From Hyphomicrobiales bacterium (GTDB lineage: Bacteria > Pseudomonadota > Alphaproteobacteria > Rhizobiales > Aestuariivirgaceae): 6,430 bases of DNA. The DNA lies in NCBI GenBank assembly GCA_013002595.1, contig JABDJG010000208.1, forward strand, positions 1 through 6,430, in the 5' to 3' direction. Each line of letters starts with the position of its first letter. Position 1 is the first letter of the stretch. Positions 5,684 to 6,430 of the stretch are shown in pieces. The notes under the pieces were generated by a model. The model was not told the DNA's origin. It made no database searches and saw nothing but the letters and a program-made list of their open reading frames with translations. The position numbers and the translations under genes are program-made.

Positions 5684-6430
5684 TCGGCCGCCTCCGCCTT
5701 GCCGCTTCGGTCAACCGTAACGCCGAACCATTCCGGCCGCACCCGTTGCAGCCAGCCCATGACACCATCCTGGAAATAGACCACCGTGATGACGATGAGC
5801 GCACCGAGCGCCACCCATTGCCAGCCAAGGAAATAGTTCCAGGTCACTTCCTTGAAGACATGGAACATGATGGCGCCAATCACCGGCCCCCACAATGTGC
5901 CCTTGCCGCCGAGCAAGACGCACACGACCATGAAGATACCAAGGTTGATGGTCTGATAGGCGGTCTCAAGCGGTTCGAAGTGGATCAGCTGGAAGGCCGA
6001 GATTGCACCGGCAATGCCGACAAAGAACGCTGCCAGCGCCCAGGCCGTGAGTTTGTAGCGCATCGTGTGCAAACCCATGCCGTCAGCCTTGTCCTCATCA
6101 TCGCGGATTGCGTTGAGCGCCAGCCCGAACCGGGTCGCATAAAGCCACTTCAGGAAGATGAACAGGCCGACACCAAGACCGGCAAACAGGAAGTAGAACA
6201 CTGTCTTGCCTTCGTCCAGATCGCCGGGATAGACCGGCAGGGCGATACCCTGGCCGCCACCGACCCAATCCCAGTTCGACACCAGTTCGCCGGCGGCAAT
6301 CGCCACACCAAGTGTGCCAATCGCAAAATACGGCCCACGCAGGCCAAAGGTGATGTAGCCGATGATCACCGCACAGGCTGCGCAGAAAAGCCCGGCCGCC
6401 ACGGAACCGATGGCAAGCCCGGTCAAATAC
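5680..6430 (-). CDS. livM: Branched-chain-type ABC transporter permease LivM, C-terminal part (cut by right edge)
   Basis: About 250 residues of an inner-membrane permease are visible; full LivM proteins are usually a little over 300, so the N-terminus lies beyond the right edge. A TTG at 6426 is not taken as the start because the frame runs on to the edge in the middle of a hydrophobic helix. Several hydrophobic segments are evident, including AAGLFCAACAVIIGYITF, VFYFLFAGLGVGLFIFL, LTAWALAAFFVGIAGAI and WVALGALIVITVVYF. LivM hallmarks are RGPYFAIGTLG and the cytoplasmic loop RFGLALNAIRDDEDKADGMG followed by YKL, which is where the ATPases dock. The protein ends in a short polar tail (VDRSGKAEAAE), and its stop overlaps livG by 4 bp. 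LivH and the periplasmic binding protein, needed for a full importer, are not in the window. Confidence 0.92.
   Translation of the reverse strand, partial: YLTGLAIGSVAAGLFCAACAVIIGYITFGLRGPYFAIGTLGVAIAAGELVSNWDWVGGGQGIALPVYPGDLDEGKTVFYFLFAGLGVGLFIFLKWLYATRFGLALNAIRDDEDKADGMGLHTMRYKLTAWALAAFFVGIAGAISAFQLIHFEPLETAYQTINLGIFMVVCVLLGGKGTLWGPVIGAIMFHVFKEVTWNYFLGWQWVALGALIVITVVYFQDGVMGWLQRVRPEWFGVTVDRSGKAEAAE

Overview
The window is GC-rich, with short spacers and overlapping genes. It looks like a chromosomal segment of an alphaproteobacterium, probably Hyphomicrobiales or Rhodobacterales. This rests on codon use, gene content and the style of a palindromic intergenic repeat at about 1709-1850. It is an inference, since no marker gene is present.

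Layout, left to right. (1) Positions 1-839, minus strand: the N-terminal 279 residues of a DUF2332-family protein, cut by the left edge. (2) Positions 840-925: a short divergent spacer. (3) Positions 926-1675, plus strand: a stand-alone crotonase-fold protein whose active site looks more like an enoyl-CoA isomerase than a hydratase. (4) Positions 1676-1885: a gene-free spacer between convergent genes. It holds a strongly structured element bounded by two inverted, diverged copies of a palindrome. (5) Positions 1886-6430, minus strand, transcribed right to left: livM (cut by the right edge), livG, livF, a 137-bp gap, then comD, comE and slcC.

The minus-strand block is the main biological content. 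ComD and ComE are the two subunits of a thiamine-diphosphate-dependent sulfopyruvate decarboxylase. The last gene is a D-2-hydroxyacid dehydrogenase of the (S)-sulfolactate dehydrogenase (SlcC) type. Together they would convert sulfolactate to sulfopyruvate and then to sulfoacetaldehyde plus CO2. The branched-chain-amino-acid-type ABC transporter genes immediately upstream make a candidate uptake system for sulfolactate or a related organosulfonate. The sulfonate-releasing step (for example Xsc), the binding protein and the second permease are not in the window.

Points worth a second look are the histone-tail-like Lys/Ala-rich N-terminal extension on LivF, with an A7 tract in its coding sequence; the link between a Liv-type transporter and a sulfolactate module; and the REPIN/MITE-like intergenic element.
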